From Chromera velia (taxonomy: Eukaryota > Sar > Chromeraceae): a DNA stretch of 42,128 bases. The notes under the pieces are model-generated. The model was not told the DNA's origin. It was given only the letters and a program-made list of their open reading frames with translations, and made no database searches. This document shows, piece after piece, positions 21,216 through 32,926 of this stretch; positions within the stretch are counted from its first letter, which is position 1; each line of letters starts with the position of its first letter. Location: the NCBI GenBank assembly GCA_018398765.1, contig JAHBMJ010000119.1, positions 5,242 to 47,369 of the forward strand. Direction: 5' to 3'. A program made the translations under genes and the position numbers.

Positions 21216-22257
21216 TTCTCGCTAGCAGCGGCGCTGGGGCGAGTGAGTACAAAATGAACGCACTGTTCAACGCAGTGAGCGATGGCCGGGGCGCTTCCGC
21301 GGTTTCTTTCCCATCTGACTCTAGATCTGACTTCAAGAGACCCAGCGTCCTTCCTTCGGCCCTTCGTTGGTTCGTTTGTCGCGTGTAATCAAAAGAAAGA
21401 GACAGCTCCTGTCTCCACATGCACTTCTTCTCTCCCTCCCTTTACGTCTCTGATGTTTCTTCCCCTCCTTCCGATTGCGCTCGCCTCAGTCAAGCTCCGC
21501 ATCCCTCCATTTTTCTCTCTTCTGCCCTTCTCGCTTCTGTCTCTCGTCTGTTCTCCTTCCTCTCTGATTCCTCTTTGGCAGACCAACGCGGACCTCCGCA
21601 TCAGCAGCAAGAAACAAAGGAAGACGCATAAGGAGAGACAGACAAGGATGAAGAAGAAAAGAGTCACAGCTCATCTGTGCCCAACGTGTTAATTGAGTAG
21701 ATCGGTCAACCGATCAAGACACGAGGAAAGGACGTACGAAGAAAGGGGAACCAGGAGGGGCGATGGGGCAGCGGAAGGGGACAAAGGTTGGTGAGGGTTC
21801 CCGCAGTACAGCCACAGTGCCGGAAGACGAAGACGACTACGACGAGACAAATTTCTTTGTAGAAAAGAGGGGGGCGGCGCTGCTGGGAAAGAAGGCGAAC
21901 AAGAAAAGGACTGGTGAAGACAAAGCACATGCGTGAGTGTTCTCGACGGTCTAGAGGCATCGCTCTTTGCGACGGCTGTTGGCATGAACCGACCTCTTCT
22001 TTCTGCTGTTTCTTCTTTCTTCCTTTCTTTCTTTCGTTGTCTCTTCTTTGTTTTTTAATTTTGTTCCCTTTCCCCCTGCCGTCCCACTCCCTTGCCCCGA
22101 CGCGATCAACCAGACAAAGAGAAAGAAGGAAAGAGTCTATGAATGAATTGCTGTCAGCGCAAGCGGTTTTGTCGGTCGGTCGGAACCACACAAAAACAAC
22201 ATCAACGGCGGACAAGTGAATCAAGTCAAGGCATGATGGTGAACGGTAAAAACAGAA

Positions 22258-22283
22258 AGAAGGAAGGAAGGAAGGAAGGAAGG
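22258..22283. repeat. (AAGG)n microsatellite
   Basis: About six AAGG units followed by an AG run. Confidence 0.85.
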
Positions 22284-23099
22284 ACGGGCCAAGCCAGAGA
22301 GAGAGAGAGAGGAGAGAGAGCTTGCCACTTACTCTGTTAGAATCCCTGTCCCCCCCCCCCACCGCCCACGTGACCCTGGAGAGTCTTTGAAAAGAACAAG
22401 GCGCCTCTGCTGACTACACGCCTTTCTCTTCTCCCCTTTTCGTTCCCCCCCTTCCCCCCATTTTTGAATTCTCGGGCACGAGAGAGTACGACAGAAAGAA
22501 GAAAGGGGCAGAAGGTGAAGAAGACACAGAGAGAGGTAAAGGCAAGACGACAAAACAGAACGCAGCGGAACAAGGAGAGAAGGGAGGAAGGAAGGATCGC
22601 CCATGACCTTCTGAAATTCCCAAGTTTCGATTTCCTTTTCTTTTCTTCTCCCCGTGCAGAAATGAATCGGTTGGTCGGTCGGTCAGTGGAAACCTGGGGG
22701 GGGACAAAAAAAACGATCGAATCAAGAAAGAAAGAATGCGGTCCAACGCATCTCCTCTCCTTTACAGAAAGAGAATCACGCTGGAGGAAATTATGGGGTG
22801 ATGATCAGAATGGAATCGCAGCGATTTTAACAAGTAACTGACTGTCTCTCTGCCGGTGTGTCTGACTCACTGACTGACCACAATCGTGATGCATCCATTC
22901 ATCCATCCATGGATTCATCCATCAGGTGAAGACTGAAAGAGAGAGAAGAGAAATCCTCCCTCCCCCCCTCTGCACGGCTGGAATCCATGTAGAGCTTTGC
23001 AGAACAGAATGTAACAGAGAGTAAAGACAGCACAGTCAAATTTCCACCTCACCACCATCTCCCTTCCTTCGCTCGGTTCACTCCTGCTGGCTCGTCCCT

Positions 23100-23924
23100 T
23101 CACTTTCGGTACTGTGCGCCGTACGGGTACCCAGGGTAGCCGTACGCTGGCGGGGCGACCGTTGCAGCTGTGGGTGGGTAGTAAGCGTACTGTGCAGGCT
23201 GCGCGTATTGCTGCGGGGGCACGGGAACTGGGGCAGGGTATTGAGTGACGGTCGGGGGTCTGATGCTGGCAGCTGCGGGGTTGTAGGTGGGTTCGCTGAA
23301 TCTGACAACGGGGTTTGGGTTTTGTGAGTTGTTGAGCTGCTGTTGGGGGACTACGGCAGTTTGGATGGCGGCCGGTTGGGGTGCGGGGTAGGTGGGGAGC
23401 ATCATCGGGACAGGCGTGCCCTGCTGGCTGCCGGCGACACTCGGTGCCTGGCTCCTTGAGAAGTGTTGAGAGTATCCCAGAGAGGGCACAGGCATCGTGA
23501 CGGGCCCTGGCATCGACAAAGCAGGGGCTACGGGTGGGGCCACAGAGGGCATGTAGCCTCCAGCTTGAATGAGGCCGGGAGTGTGCACGCCCTTGTACTT
23601 TGGGGGTGCAAGGGAAGAGACTCCGGCATACTGAGCAGGCTTGATGTCCTTCGAGTGGATGAAGCCAATGCCATACTGCATACATACACGCACACACGTA
23701 GAAGCAACAGAAAGGAAAGAGGTAGAGGCATGTGCGTGATGCACTGCTGGTAGTTAAGAAAAAGGAAAGCGTGGATGGATGGAACTTACTGGCAGTTTGA
23801 CTTCATAGATTCCCTCTGCAGGTCGGTACTTTACAACGTCTCCTTCACCGTAGGGGGTCGCCACACGCCCAGAGTGGGACGCAGTGGGAAATGTGGGCAT
23901 CGGATTTACGATGTAATGAAACAT
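23100..23924 (-). CDS. Small protein with TPYGEG...VKLPYG block and Pro/Gln/Tyr-rich tail
   Basis: I cannot name this gene. Two exons on the minus strand, 23924-23790 and 23675-23100 (intron 114 bp, gtaagt donor, tgcag acceptor, phase 0), give 236 residues. The ATG at 23924 is preceded in frame by TGA. Residues about 20-58 form a compact block: TPYGEGDVVKYR, then GIYEVKLPYGIGFIHSKDI. Its alternating Gly/Tyr/Val pattern suggests a small SH3-like beta barrel. I recall similar blocks in alveolate and other protist proteins, but this is memory and not a search. The rest is low-complexity: Pro-, Gln-, Ala- and Tyr-rich, ending YGYPGYPYGAQYRK, likely disordered and prion-like. Upstream non-coding exons are possible, since two cag acceptors lie just before the ATG. 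No signal peptide is seen. Confidence 0.72.
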
Positions 23925-23942
23925 TCTGACTGGGAGTTTCTT

Positions 23943-24194
23943 TCAGGTAAGGCTTGAGTCTTTTTGTGAACACCGAGCTTTCTTTAAGATAGTCAAGTAT
24001 TTTTTTCTTTTCTCGATCGACGGTTCAAGAGACGAAAACCACTCCGTAAGAATCGGGTCGATGGAAGCTATGACAGGACTTGGAGCTCTTGCAGGCTGAG
24101 AAAAGATGTCCTTCTGCGCAGATTCATGGCTGGTAACTGGAAGGTCGCTGAAAGCCAGCTTCTCATGCAAAATCTGGCCTTGCAGTACGAACAC
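23943..24194 (-). other. Open frame of unknown origin upstream of the small Pro/Gln-rich gene
   Basis: An 83-codon minus-strand frame without an early ATG. It reads naturally (HEKLAFSDLPVTSHES, then IDPILTEWFSSLEPSIEKRK, LTILKKARCSQKD) and ends TGA 18 bases before the start codon of the downstream gene. It could be an upstream exon, a fragment of another gene or a mobile-element remnant at the border of an AT-rich island. I recognise no family. Confidence 0.3.
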
Positions 24195-24660
24195 ACTGAA
24201 TTTCTACGCAGAAAGGCGGTTCAAAAAATTTCAAAAATGCATCTCAATATTTTGATGCTCCTGCGGAGCATGCCGTGGCCCCGGTGAAAAGGGGAAACCG
24301 GGGGTCGCGCATTATCGCGCATGAAGGCCTAAATACAACTAAAAATTAGTCTGAAATTCTCACTCATAGTTATAGCAAATCGATCTGCAAACTGTCTACA
24401 ATAAATATTCTTTACCTGAGTTTATAAAGCTAATTTGCCATATTTTTTCTAATATTTTTAAAAAGGAAAAAATGACGATCTAGAGAATGATTGACTCATT
24501 TTCTAGTTAATGTGATCTCTCAATACACTAATAACTCGATTAGGTTTGATACAAAAACACAGTAAAAATATCTGTGAAAAAGCCCCAGACACGGAGGACG
24601 GTCCGAGAACCGGGGAGGAGTGAGCCAACAGTATTTAACCTAGTCTTTGATAGTGTATTA
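24195..24660. other. AT-rich island with GC-rich hairpins
   Basis: AT-rich sequence containing the mini-hairpin GCTCC-TGC-GGAGC (24257-24269), a second inverted repeat CCCCGGT/ACCGGGG (24279-24285 and 24297-24303), a TCGCGC direct repeat, and TAGGTTTGATAC at 24541-24552. No coding frame. Confidence 0.55.
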
Positions 24661-24916
24661 CAGTGTCTGCATATATGTCTACATCACTTACACAATAGTT
24701 ACTCTTTCATCATCTTTCACCCTTTGTCCTAGCCTTTATCTCTCTTGCTGTCTGTCTAAGACACTGTCAGTTTCTCTACTTCAGTCTGGGTGCATCGGCC
24801 TCGATCTCTTTCTCCTATGCAGAACCGTACATCCATCTGGCTCTTTCCCTCTCTCGCTCTCTATCTCTCTCTGATTATGAGTCTTCGTCTGCCACCTGTC
24901 TACTAACGCGCGCACG

Positions 24917-24946
24917 TACACACACACATACATACATACATATACA

Positions 24947-25031
<85 letters not shown>
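24917..25031. repeat. Compound (CA)n-(GA)n microsatellite, copy 1
   Basis: A CA run interrupted by CATA units leads into about 31 bases of AG, one AA interruption and another GA run. A near-identical compound array lies at 25124-25201. Confidence 0.9.
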
Positions 25032-25121
25032 TTCATATTCTTACTGCTACATCGCACGCACATTTCTCAGACTAACAAGGCTTAGCTCGCATAGGTACAG
25101 ATCACACATGCATGGACGGAG

Positions 25122-25123
<2 letters not shown>

Positions 25124-25201
<78 letters not shown>
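25124..25201. repeat. Compound (CA)n-(GA)n microsatellite, copy 2
   Basis: Same order as copy 1: CA run, about 29 bases of AG, the same AA interruption, then GA. The flanking sequences differ. Confidence 0.9.
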
Positions 25202-25202
<1 letters not shown>

Positions 25203-25632
25203 ACGGAAGATAAGATAGGGACGTGCTAAGGAATGTTCCCTTTCCTTCAAAGTTTCTAAGGCTTTCATTTCATTCACAGACTGATACGCAAAATATTCAA
25301 AATTGTGCAGTGCAAAAAGAGGCAGTGGCCCTGGGCAGTGACCCCAAAGCAGGCAAGCAACCCAGAGAGTTGTGAGTGTGATTTCAAGCAAGCAGACCTC
25401 GGTGCACCACCTGGTGGTCGTACAAAAGAATATGCAGGTGAACACACACTGAGAGACAACCATATACACTAGCATATACAGGCCCTGCGATACAGTGGAG
25501 CGGGAATATTACAGAGCCTTTCAGAGGAAGCTCTCATGCACGTACGCACAAAAACACACGAGGCAGAAAGGCCGACACAATGAAATACATCATGGATGTA
25601 GTCCTGCTAGAGCCTTGAAGCATAAGCTACCC

Positions 25633-25635
<3 letters not shown>

Positions 25636-25683
<48 letters not shown>

Positions 25684-25745
25684 CTCTCTCTTTCTCTCTC
25701 TCTGTCTCGCTCTCACTCTCGCTCTCACACTCTCTCTCTCTGCCT
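25636..25745. repeat. (CT)n microsatellite
   Basis: About 110 bases of CT with scattered substitutions. Confidence 0.9.
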
Positions 25746-25971
25746 CCTAGCTTCATACACATACGCATATACAGTGACCTACATACAATGTCATACAGAC
25801 AAACATACGGAGAAGCAGACAGATAGGTAGGTAGGCAGCAGGTGGGTAGGCAGGCAGACAGGCCATATTTTCATTTTAGGGGAGGGGAATTTTTTATAGA
25901 CAGTAAGACAGACCTAGAAGACAGACAAATAGTCAGTCACTGTGACTGTCTGTCGCTGTCAGTCGATCAGT

Positions 25972-25997
25972 GGGTCAGTCAGTCAGTCAGTCAGTCT
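25972..25997. repeat. (GTCA)n microsatellite
   Basis: Consecutive GTCA/CAGT units. The same unit also occurs in short runs near 6528 and 20000. Confidence 0.7.
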
Positions 25998-26859
25998 TTC
26001 GCCCTTGTGCTTCTCCTTAGAGTCTCAGCACTCCTGCACTCAATCGACGTGCACCCGGTCACTCAAAGGAGACGAATTTCAATATACACATAGCCTAAGG
26101 GACACAGAAAAATGTGGAATGGAGAAAGCCGGACAGAGCACACGAAGACAAAACCACGTCACAGACTGGCATCCACGCATATAAATACTGGAAAAATTTG
26201 TTTACAGAGGCACCGTGTATCGAAACGAGTATCGTGAACAACAACGGGGGGATACTTTAAGACAGATATATAGACGGACACGGAAACCCAACACGCCTAC
26301 TCATTTACCCATTTACTCAAACACACAAGGATTTACAGCCCAAAGTCAGTACAGACAGGAAATCATATATATTACATGGCAGGCTTAAACTGTGTCAAAG
26401 AGGGTGAATAGAGCTAGAGGAAAGCCATAGGCGGCCGGGTTCAGCAGCTCGCTCACGGCAGAGAGTCGCATGCGCTTGCTAGCAGATTGTCCCTGGCTGT
26501 CTCCCTTTCATTTATGGAGTCAAATAAACAGGAGGAATACGAAGACAGGACCAGATTGACCACTCACCTTTCCTTGGAGCAGGACAGGTGGGGACCTGAC
26601 CAAAGGACAGATCTGCTTAGTCCGGAAACAATATGAAACTTGCAACTGACAGATTGAGATGCGCGGAGACGGCATTTGAAGAGTAGTGTTTTCACCCAGC
26701 TCTCACTCACTCTCACACCCACGTCTACCCACGTCCGTCATTAAGTTGAAGATTTCCCTCATCTGCTTACCCACATTACAAAGTCTGACAAAGCTGTCGA
26801 ACAGCGCATCTGATAGTATATCTGAATTCAGACCTCAGAGGCGGTCGAATTCAATCATG

Positions 26860-27160
26860 CATGCGCAAAATTTTTACTGCGCGGTCCCGTAAGGCGTTTG
26901 CGACCCGAAATGTGGGGAAGCAAGTAAGTGGCGCGCGTGCGAAATTCGGTGTAGGGGGCGGGGCTCACCTTTACTTTTTTCCTTTCGGTTTGGGCTACAG
27001 ATACCGTGGCTCGGGGGCCACGGCATTTAAAAAAAAACTTCTCGGTCGGGGCGCCGGGCGGCGCACGGATGAGCGGTGAAAACCGCGCGCGCGCGGCGGC
27101 GCGGACTCTGAAAGGAGCGCCACATTCGAATTCGCGCGGCCCTCCACGCGCCCAGACACC
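26860..27160. promoter_or_regulatory. CpG-rich block with hairpin upstream of the PARP-like gene
   Basis: Unusually rich in CG dinucleotides, with a GCGCGCGC core near 27090 and a perfect 7-bp stem hairpin CCGTGGC-TCGGGG-GCCACGG at 27004-27023 followed by an A run. It lies about 320-620 bp before the PARP-like start codon. It may be promoter-associated or a repeat copy; function is inference. Confidence 0.4.
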
Positions 27161-27476
27161 CGAGACATATGCCAAGATGCAATAAATTGAAGACCCCGGA
27201 GCAAGACCCTTCACGTTGAGTTGAAGACAGACTTCCAGATATATATTTCCAGATTATATTATTAGAGCTGTCAGAATCAAGAAGTTGCAGAAAAAGATCC
27301 AGAAGCAGATTCGGTGGAGAGGTCAGGTTGTGACAGCTGTGTGCAAGGGAGCTGGCCTCGTGCAGCCGTGCATCAGCCGTACAGCTGTCAGACTGAAGTT
27401 GGCTCATTTTCTGGATCCTGAACTTTTGAACCTTGTTTACCAATCCAAGCCAAAATATACAAACTAATTCCGGGCA

Positions 27477-30400
27477 ATGGAGCCGGTTGTGCAAGCTCGA
27501 GAGTCCAGGCTCTCTGATAAAGCTGATTGTGCTTGTGCTGGTGCTGACAATGCCAGTTCACCCGATGCAGAGACGCCCTCCGTAGACGTAGGCGGAGACG
27601 GAGACGGGCCTTCAAGTAAGAGGCTGCATGAGAGAGCTGTCGAGGAAGCAGTTGGGAAAGAGGGGTCAGAAAATTTTTTGGATACCACCTCTGAGGCAGG
27701 ATCTGTTTTTGCTATGACCTGCATCAGTCTGAATGAAGATGAAGAAGAAGACAGAAGGAGCAGTGACGGCTTGCAGGGTCCCGGAGGAATGTTTGACGGG
27801 GGTGAAGGGGAGGAGGGCTTTTCGGATGTGGGATCCGACACCTCAGACATGGAGGGGGTGTTTACTGCTGACGGTGTTTCCTTTGATTTCTTCGAGTGGC
27901 TCAGACTCAGAAAGCTGGACAAAACGTCTTTCGCTTCTGTTCTTCGGGAGAGTTACATGAAGGCCGCCAAGTTGGCGAGAGGGAGTCGGGCATTTGCAGA
28001 AAAATCGGAGCACAAAGAAGAGAAAGAGACGGAGACTGAGGAGGTCGAAGGAAGGATGGAGACTTGGTCTTGGAGTGCGAATGAAAGTGTGGGGTCGAAT
28101 GGGAGTGTGAATGCCGATGAGGAGTCGCGGGGATCGATTTGGACTCGGAAAATGGCTCTGTGTGACTTCTTCTGTCGGGCAGCCGAGTGTGCGAACTCAA
28201 AAGCCAAGGAGATGGACCTACCTTGGAGAGTATCTTTTGATTCAGAGGTCAACTTGCTTCATGAATGCAGGGAAGGAAGCATGGTCTGCATGTGTTGGGA
28301 GATAAATGGGGAGAGAGTCGTGGGGTTGATGACACAGAGGGTTTTCCGCGTGAAGGAGAAAAAATAAAATCATGACTGAATCACCGCGAGAGAAGATGGG
28401 TGGCTCCTTGACGATTGTCCGACTGCTTTCGCATCAATGTGCATTCAAAGGCATCCGCTTTCAAACTTTGATCGTTTTTTTTTTTTTTTCTTGGTCTCTC
28501 CTACTTTGCCTTTACTCTCTCAAATGTACTTGTATCAAAATCTGTTTCTCGCCCTGTTCTATCTATCTGGTTTTTTGACTGCAGGTCGGGCTTGTCCACT
28601 TCGGCATTCTTCCTGAGGCCCTCGGAGGATTCGAGTCGGACCCCTCTCAGCTGATCCTCTCCCAGCTCGGCCTCCGAGAAGATGCCCCCGTCTCCCTCTG
28701 CATCATCGTCAACTTCGATGAGTGCTCAGCGGTCAGCCTTCCCTACTCTGACTGCAGAGCTAGAGAAAAGCAAATCATGTAGACAGACTGATGAATGGGT
28801 GCATGACTTGAGGAGGAAGAAACAAGACGAACACACGATGAGCAAATAGAAGAAGAGGCATAGAGAGAGACCATTGTCGAAGTGTCGCGGGAATAAGCAC
28901 ACACTGGGTCAGTCAGTGACAACGTTGTCTCAATGGGAAGGTAAGCAGTCAGTCCTACCGGCAGGCAACTGTGGATTTAGAAGTCTCACTCCGCTTCTTT
29001 CTTGCTTTTCGATTTCTGCGCTCATGTTGACTTCGATTGTTTGCCATGCATGGCTCACGCTCGTTCGGTTCTGTGCATTGCATGTCGCCTACCTGACATG
29101 CTGTTTTTCGCTTCTTCTTGCAGACACCGGAAGGGGGACTGGGTGAGGGTGTCGACGCGTTTCCCCTCAAGAGGGAGACCGTGGAGAGTCTTCAGTTCTT
29201 CGCCTCCCAAGCCCCCCCCAAGGGTAAGGGTGAGACAGGGGCAGGAGCTGCCGCGAGGCCGACGGGAGACGACGCACTCCAACTGCCCCGTGGAGATTCG
29301 AATGACAGTGCTGCTGTTGGGGTGCCCGACTCTGTCGAGCCTCAGGAGGCAGAGGGACACAAGGGGCAGGGGGGGGTCGGGGTCAAGCGTTCGTATTCGA
29401 CCCGGTGTCGCCAACTTCTACGGAAGATGGCGTTTGAAGGGAGCCAGTGGGATGGTGTAGGGACTTCGGTTGTCCTTCCCTCCCTTTTCCGTTGGGCGTT
29501 TGGGAGGGAGAACGAGAACACCACCCAGAGCCCTCATGCTGACGATCTTCTCTATCGTGTCATGGGTTCCGTCTGTAATTTTTTCCAAATGCCGGGTAGA
29601 CGGTGTGTGGTTTGCATGAATCCCATAGCTGTAGAGACAGGTCTCCTGACCTCCTGCAAATCCCCTGAGTGCACCGCCACGTTCTTTGCTCTCGAGTCTC
29701 TAGTGGACACCCCGTTGACTGACCATCTCATCGGAGAGCCGTTGATGGTCGATTTGCGGGTGCGTTTGTTCCGAGAAGCCATGGCTCGGTCAGGCTCAGC
29801 CAAAAAAACGCCTGTTAACCCATTCCCTCCCAACCTGATCCACCCGCAAAACCGACTGCAACATTGGAATGCAGCCCGGCATCTCGTCCGTCTGCTGCCT
29901 TCCGCCTATGAGATGCTCCACGTGCTCGGCATCTCCCCCTCCTCAGACCCCGATGCGAAGGCCTCTGCAAAAGCAGCAGCCGATTCGGGTCTCGGAAGGC
30001 TTCGAGAGTTCCTAGCGAGTCGCCTTCAGGCTGCTGCGTCCTTTTCCTCTTCTGCCAACCCCGCAGTAACAGTCGAGAGGGGAGACAGCAACTCCTCTCA
30101 GTCAGGGTGGAGGCCCAAGTCAAATGAGGAGTACGCACTCCAGAAGGCTCTGATGGCATCCTTTGAACAAGCAGCGTCCCAGCCGAAAGAAGAGGGCGGG
30201 GGAGACGGAGGGACAGGGGGGCAGAAGGAGGAGGGACATCCCTCAGCAGCTGTCTCCTGCTCCTCATACCAATGCACCCACACAAGGGGTGACTTCCAAC
30301 AAGCCTGTGACCTCGAGATTGCAAGAAGAAATGGGGAGGGAGACGCTCAGAAGAAGAGCAGTGAGGAGCAAGAAAGGGGAAGCGCTCCCTCTTCTTCATC

Positions 30401-32886
30401 CTCTTCTTCCTCTTCGTCTAGCAGCGTTGGTGTAGATGTGTTGAAGGAGGGGGCGTTTGAGAAGGCAGGTTCGGCTTCCGAGAGCGATAAAGAGACGCTC
30501 CAAGCCCTTCAGAACGAAGACCTCATACTGCAATTGACTCTCGAAAAGTCTCTAGCAGAGTGTAAGGGAGAGGATGGAGATGGGAGGCATATTGGTTCTC
30601 CCAGGGGGGCACATTGGGAGAGAGAGGCCCCATCCTCTTCTTCTGGGAGGGACAAGAAACAGTGGCGAAGACGTCACTTTCAGCCTCGGAGTGTTGATCC
30701 GTACACAGAAGAAGAATTCCTCCGTGCCAGTGCATTGGCTTTGCTGCGAGCATCGGAAAGGAAGTCGAAAGGGGCGGGGGATGTTGCAGCTGCCGGAGCA
30801 TTGACAGCTGAAGCAGCGAGTCCGGCTGCTCAAGAGTCTGATCTGAGCAGTCGAAACAATCTTTCTTCTTTTTCCTCTTCTTCTGCTGCTCCTGCTCCTT
30901 GTGGTATCGGTATTGGTATCGGGAAAGAAAGGCAGGAGATTGCTTCTCCCAACGACAACGCTGGCAGCTTTGCGCAGATGAGTTCTTGTAAGGACAAAGA
31001 GACGGTGAAAGAAGTTTCAGAGAAGGACGGAGCAGAGCTTTCAGTCCGTTGTGGGAGGGTGAAGGAGGGGGGGAGAACCTGCGACGACGCTCTTTCGGGA
31101 GTGTCGGGAAGTGAGTGGATGTCTCTCCGGGGGATATATGCAGACTCCGAGAGTGAGGCTGCGTCCCTCCGTCCCTCGGGAGGCAAAGTTGGCCTCCTCT
31201 GTGATCGTTTAGGGGGAGATGGTAGGGGGGAATGCGAAGAGGTTCCGAGAAGTGAGGTTTGCAGTGAGTGGTGTGGGGTGGAAGGGGATGGGGGGTCCTC
31301 AGAGGCTGCTTTGAGTGAGTCTCATCTGGATCTTCTTGGACAGAGCGGGCAGGTGGGGGGTGTAGAGCGATGGGAAGCTCTGTCGGTAGGTGGATGTGCA
31401 AATGGTATGAAGAGAGGGCCGGGTTCTGACGTTGATTCCTTCTTGAACATTCAAACGGAACCATCGAAGTGGTGTCAGAGCGTGGGGATGGGGGGGGAAG
31501 AAGAGGAAGGGACAGAAGAGTCTCCATACGCACATCTCGAATCCGTTCCGTCACAGAAATCTCCTCCGAGAGAGGGCACCGAGAAAGAGAAAGAGGATTC
31601 CCCCAAAATACCTGGTTCTATTCCGCAACAGGAGCAAGAGACAGAGCAAGACAGTGAGGCAGCCTCTCCTTCGCCTTCCTTATCAACGGACAGAAAATGC
31701 CTTCTTTCCTATCTCAAGGAGATCTTAAAAAAGAATCAGGAGAAGGAGGAACTCAAAAAATTGAAATCCGAACCGACCAAGAGTCTTGCCGAAATGTACG
31801 CCGAAGCATATGCAGAAGCCAGAAAGCATCATCATGATGCAGTTGCATCCACGCAGCCTGGCCCCCTTCCAAAAGCTTCCCCTCCCGTTCCCCCAACTCA
31901 CCCAGCTTCCAGCTCCTCTTCCGCTGCCCCCCCTCCCCCAGCTCCTCACACTTCCAGCGCTTCCCAAGCAGCCCCCCCTGCCTTCTCCCCTTTTCTCACC
32001 CAAGTCGCCCTCTCCCTCAGTGCATCAACAGATCTCGAAGCTCCGCAACGGGCCTTGATCGACCCATGGGCCCAGAAGGATCAGGGCTGCCTCGTGTGTC
32101 ACCGCTCTTTTGCGGTCGTGCTCCGAGTGAATGCTGATGGGACGACTAGCAGGGAGTGCAGATTCTGTCAGAGTGCCGCGACGCGAGGTTGAATGTCAAA
32201 CCCACCAAACAAGCACACCCAGCAGGATCCTTCGACTTCGCCCCCCCCAACCTTGAAGTTCCCGATTCTCCCATGAAGTCTCTGCGTGATGACTTGAATG
32301 AGAGATCCGATGCAAGACCCGATTAGCCGTTTGGAGACAATGCCCTCTACGAGCTTCTCTGTTTCCTCACGGCGAGTCCTGCACAGAAGTTGAGACTGGA
32401 ACCAGAGGAGGGAGGGCCGTTGAGTCTATCCAAGTACAAGTGCCTCCAGTACCTCAATAAGGACGCGGGCTGGGTGAGGCAAGCCACAGTCTCGCCTTCC
32501 TGCCACACAGTCGGTCAGTCAGTCGGAGTTTTTTATTTTATCATGGGCTTCGTGTTTTTTGAGAGTGATGACTGCTCGCCGCTGAAGGATTCGAACATTC
32601 GCTTGAGCGATTCGACAGGAAGCCGGTCAGGAGGCCGGAACGCAGGGGACCTTTTTGAGGGTGGCAACGGGTATCATCGTCTTTTTTGTACACAAAATGG
32701 TGATTGGGTATGTTAAGTTGTACACAAAGTGTGAGTCAGTATGTTGATGTTGAATTCAGGCGCGCACTGTTCTTGGTGGCTTTGCTAGTTTGAGTCCCTT
32801 CTTGCGTACGTCTGTGTTCGATTTGCATGTACCGCTGTCGGTTTCATCTTTCTGCCTCTCCGTTCCTCCCTCTCTCCTCTGTCTGT

Positions 32887-32926
<40 letters not shown>

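Larger units (their letters stand above)
17764..23099. other. Intergenic region without a recognised gene
   Basis: No protein-coding gene or RNA gene is recognised in these 5.3 kb. Contents: an assembly gap with a flanking G run, many short microsatellites, purine/pyrimidine-biased stretches that produce meaningless Arg/Glu- or Ser/Leu-rich open frames on both strands, and an AT-rich island at about 20340-21210. A 136-codon plus-strand frame with a true ATG at 21282 has no recognisable feature. Confidence 0.6.
24661..27476. other. Intergenic region upstream of the PARP-like gene
   Basis: No gene recognised. It is dominated by microsatellites from 24917 to 25745, then ordinary sequence, then a GC- and CpG-rich stretch at about 26860-27160. 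The last 300 bp before the PARP-like ATG should hold its promoter and 5' UTR. Confidence 0.55.

Noticed and set aside
27004-27040. Intrinsic-terminator-like hairpin
   Set aside because: The hairpin is followed by A rather than T on the plus strand, and such terminators are not expected in a nuclear genome.
26855-27214. 119-codon minus-strand open frame in the CpG-rich block
   Set aside because: Arg/Pro/Ala-rich with no ATG-led start or family resemblance; both strands are open because of GC content.
28585-29240. Resemblance of PARP-like exon 2-3 (GILPEALGGFE, LGLREDAPVSL) to bacterial FliW
   Set aside because: Only a few residues match, and the segment lies inside a spliced eukaryotic gene; taken as coincidence.
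30523-31554. 343-codon minus-strand open frame
   Set aside because: Antisense to the PARP-like exon 3. The low-complexity Ser/Pro-rich translation reflects codon bias of the plus-strand gene.
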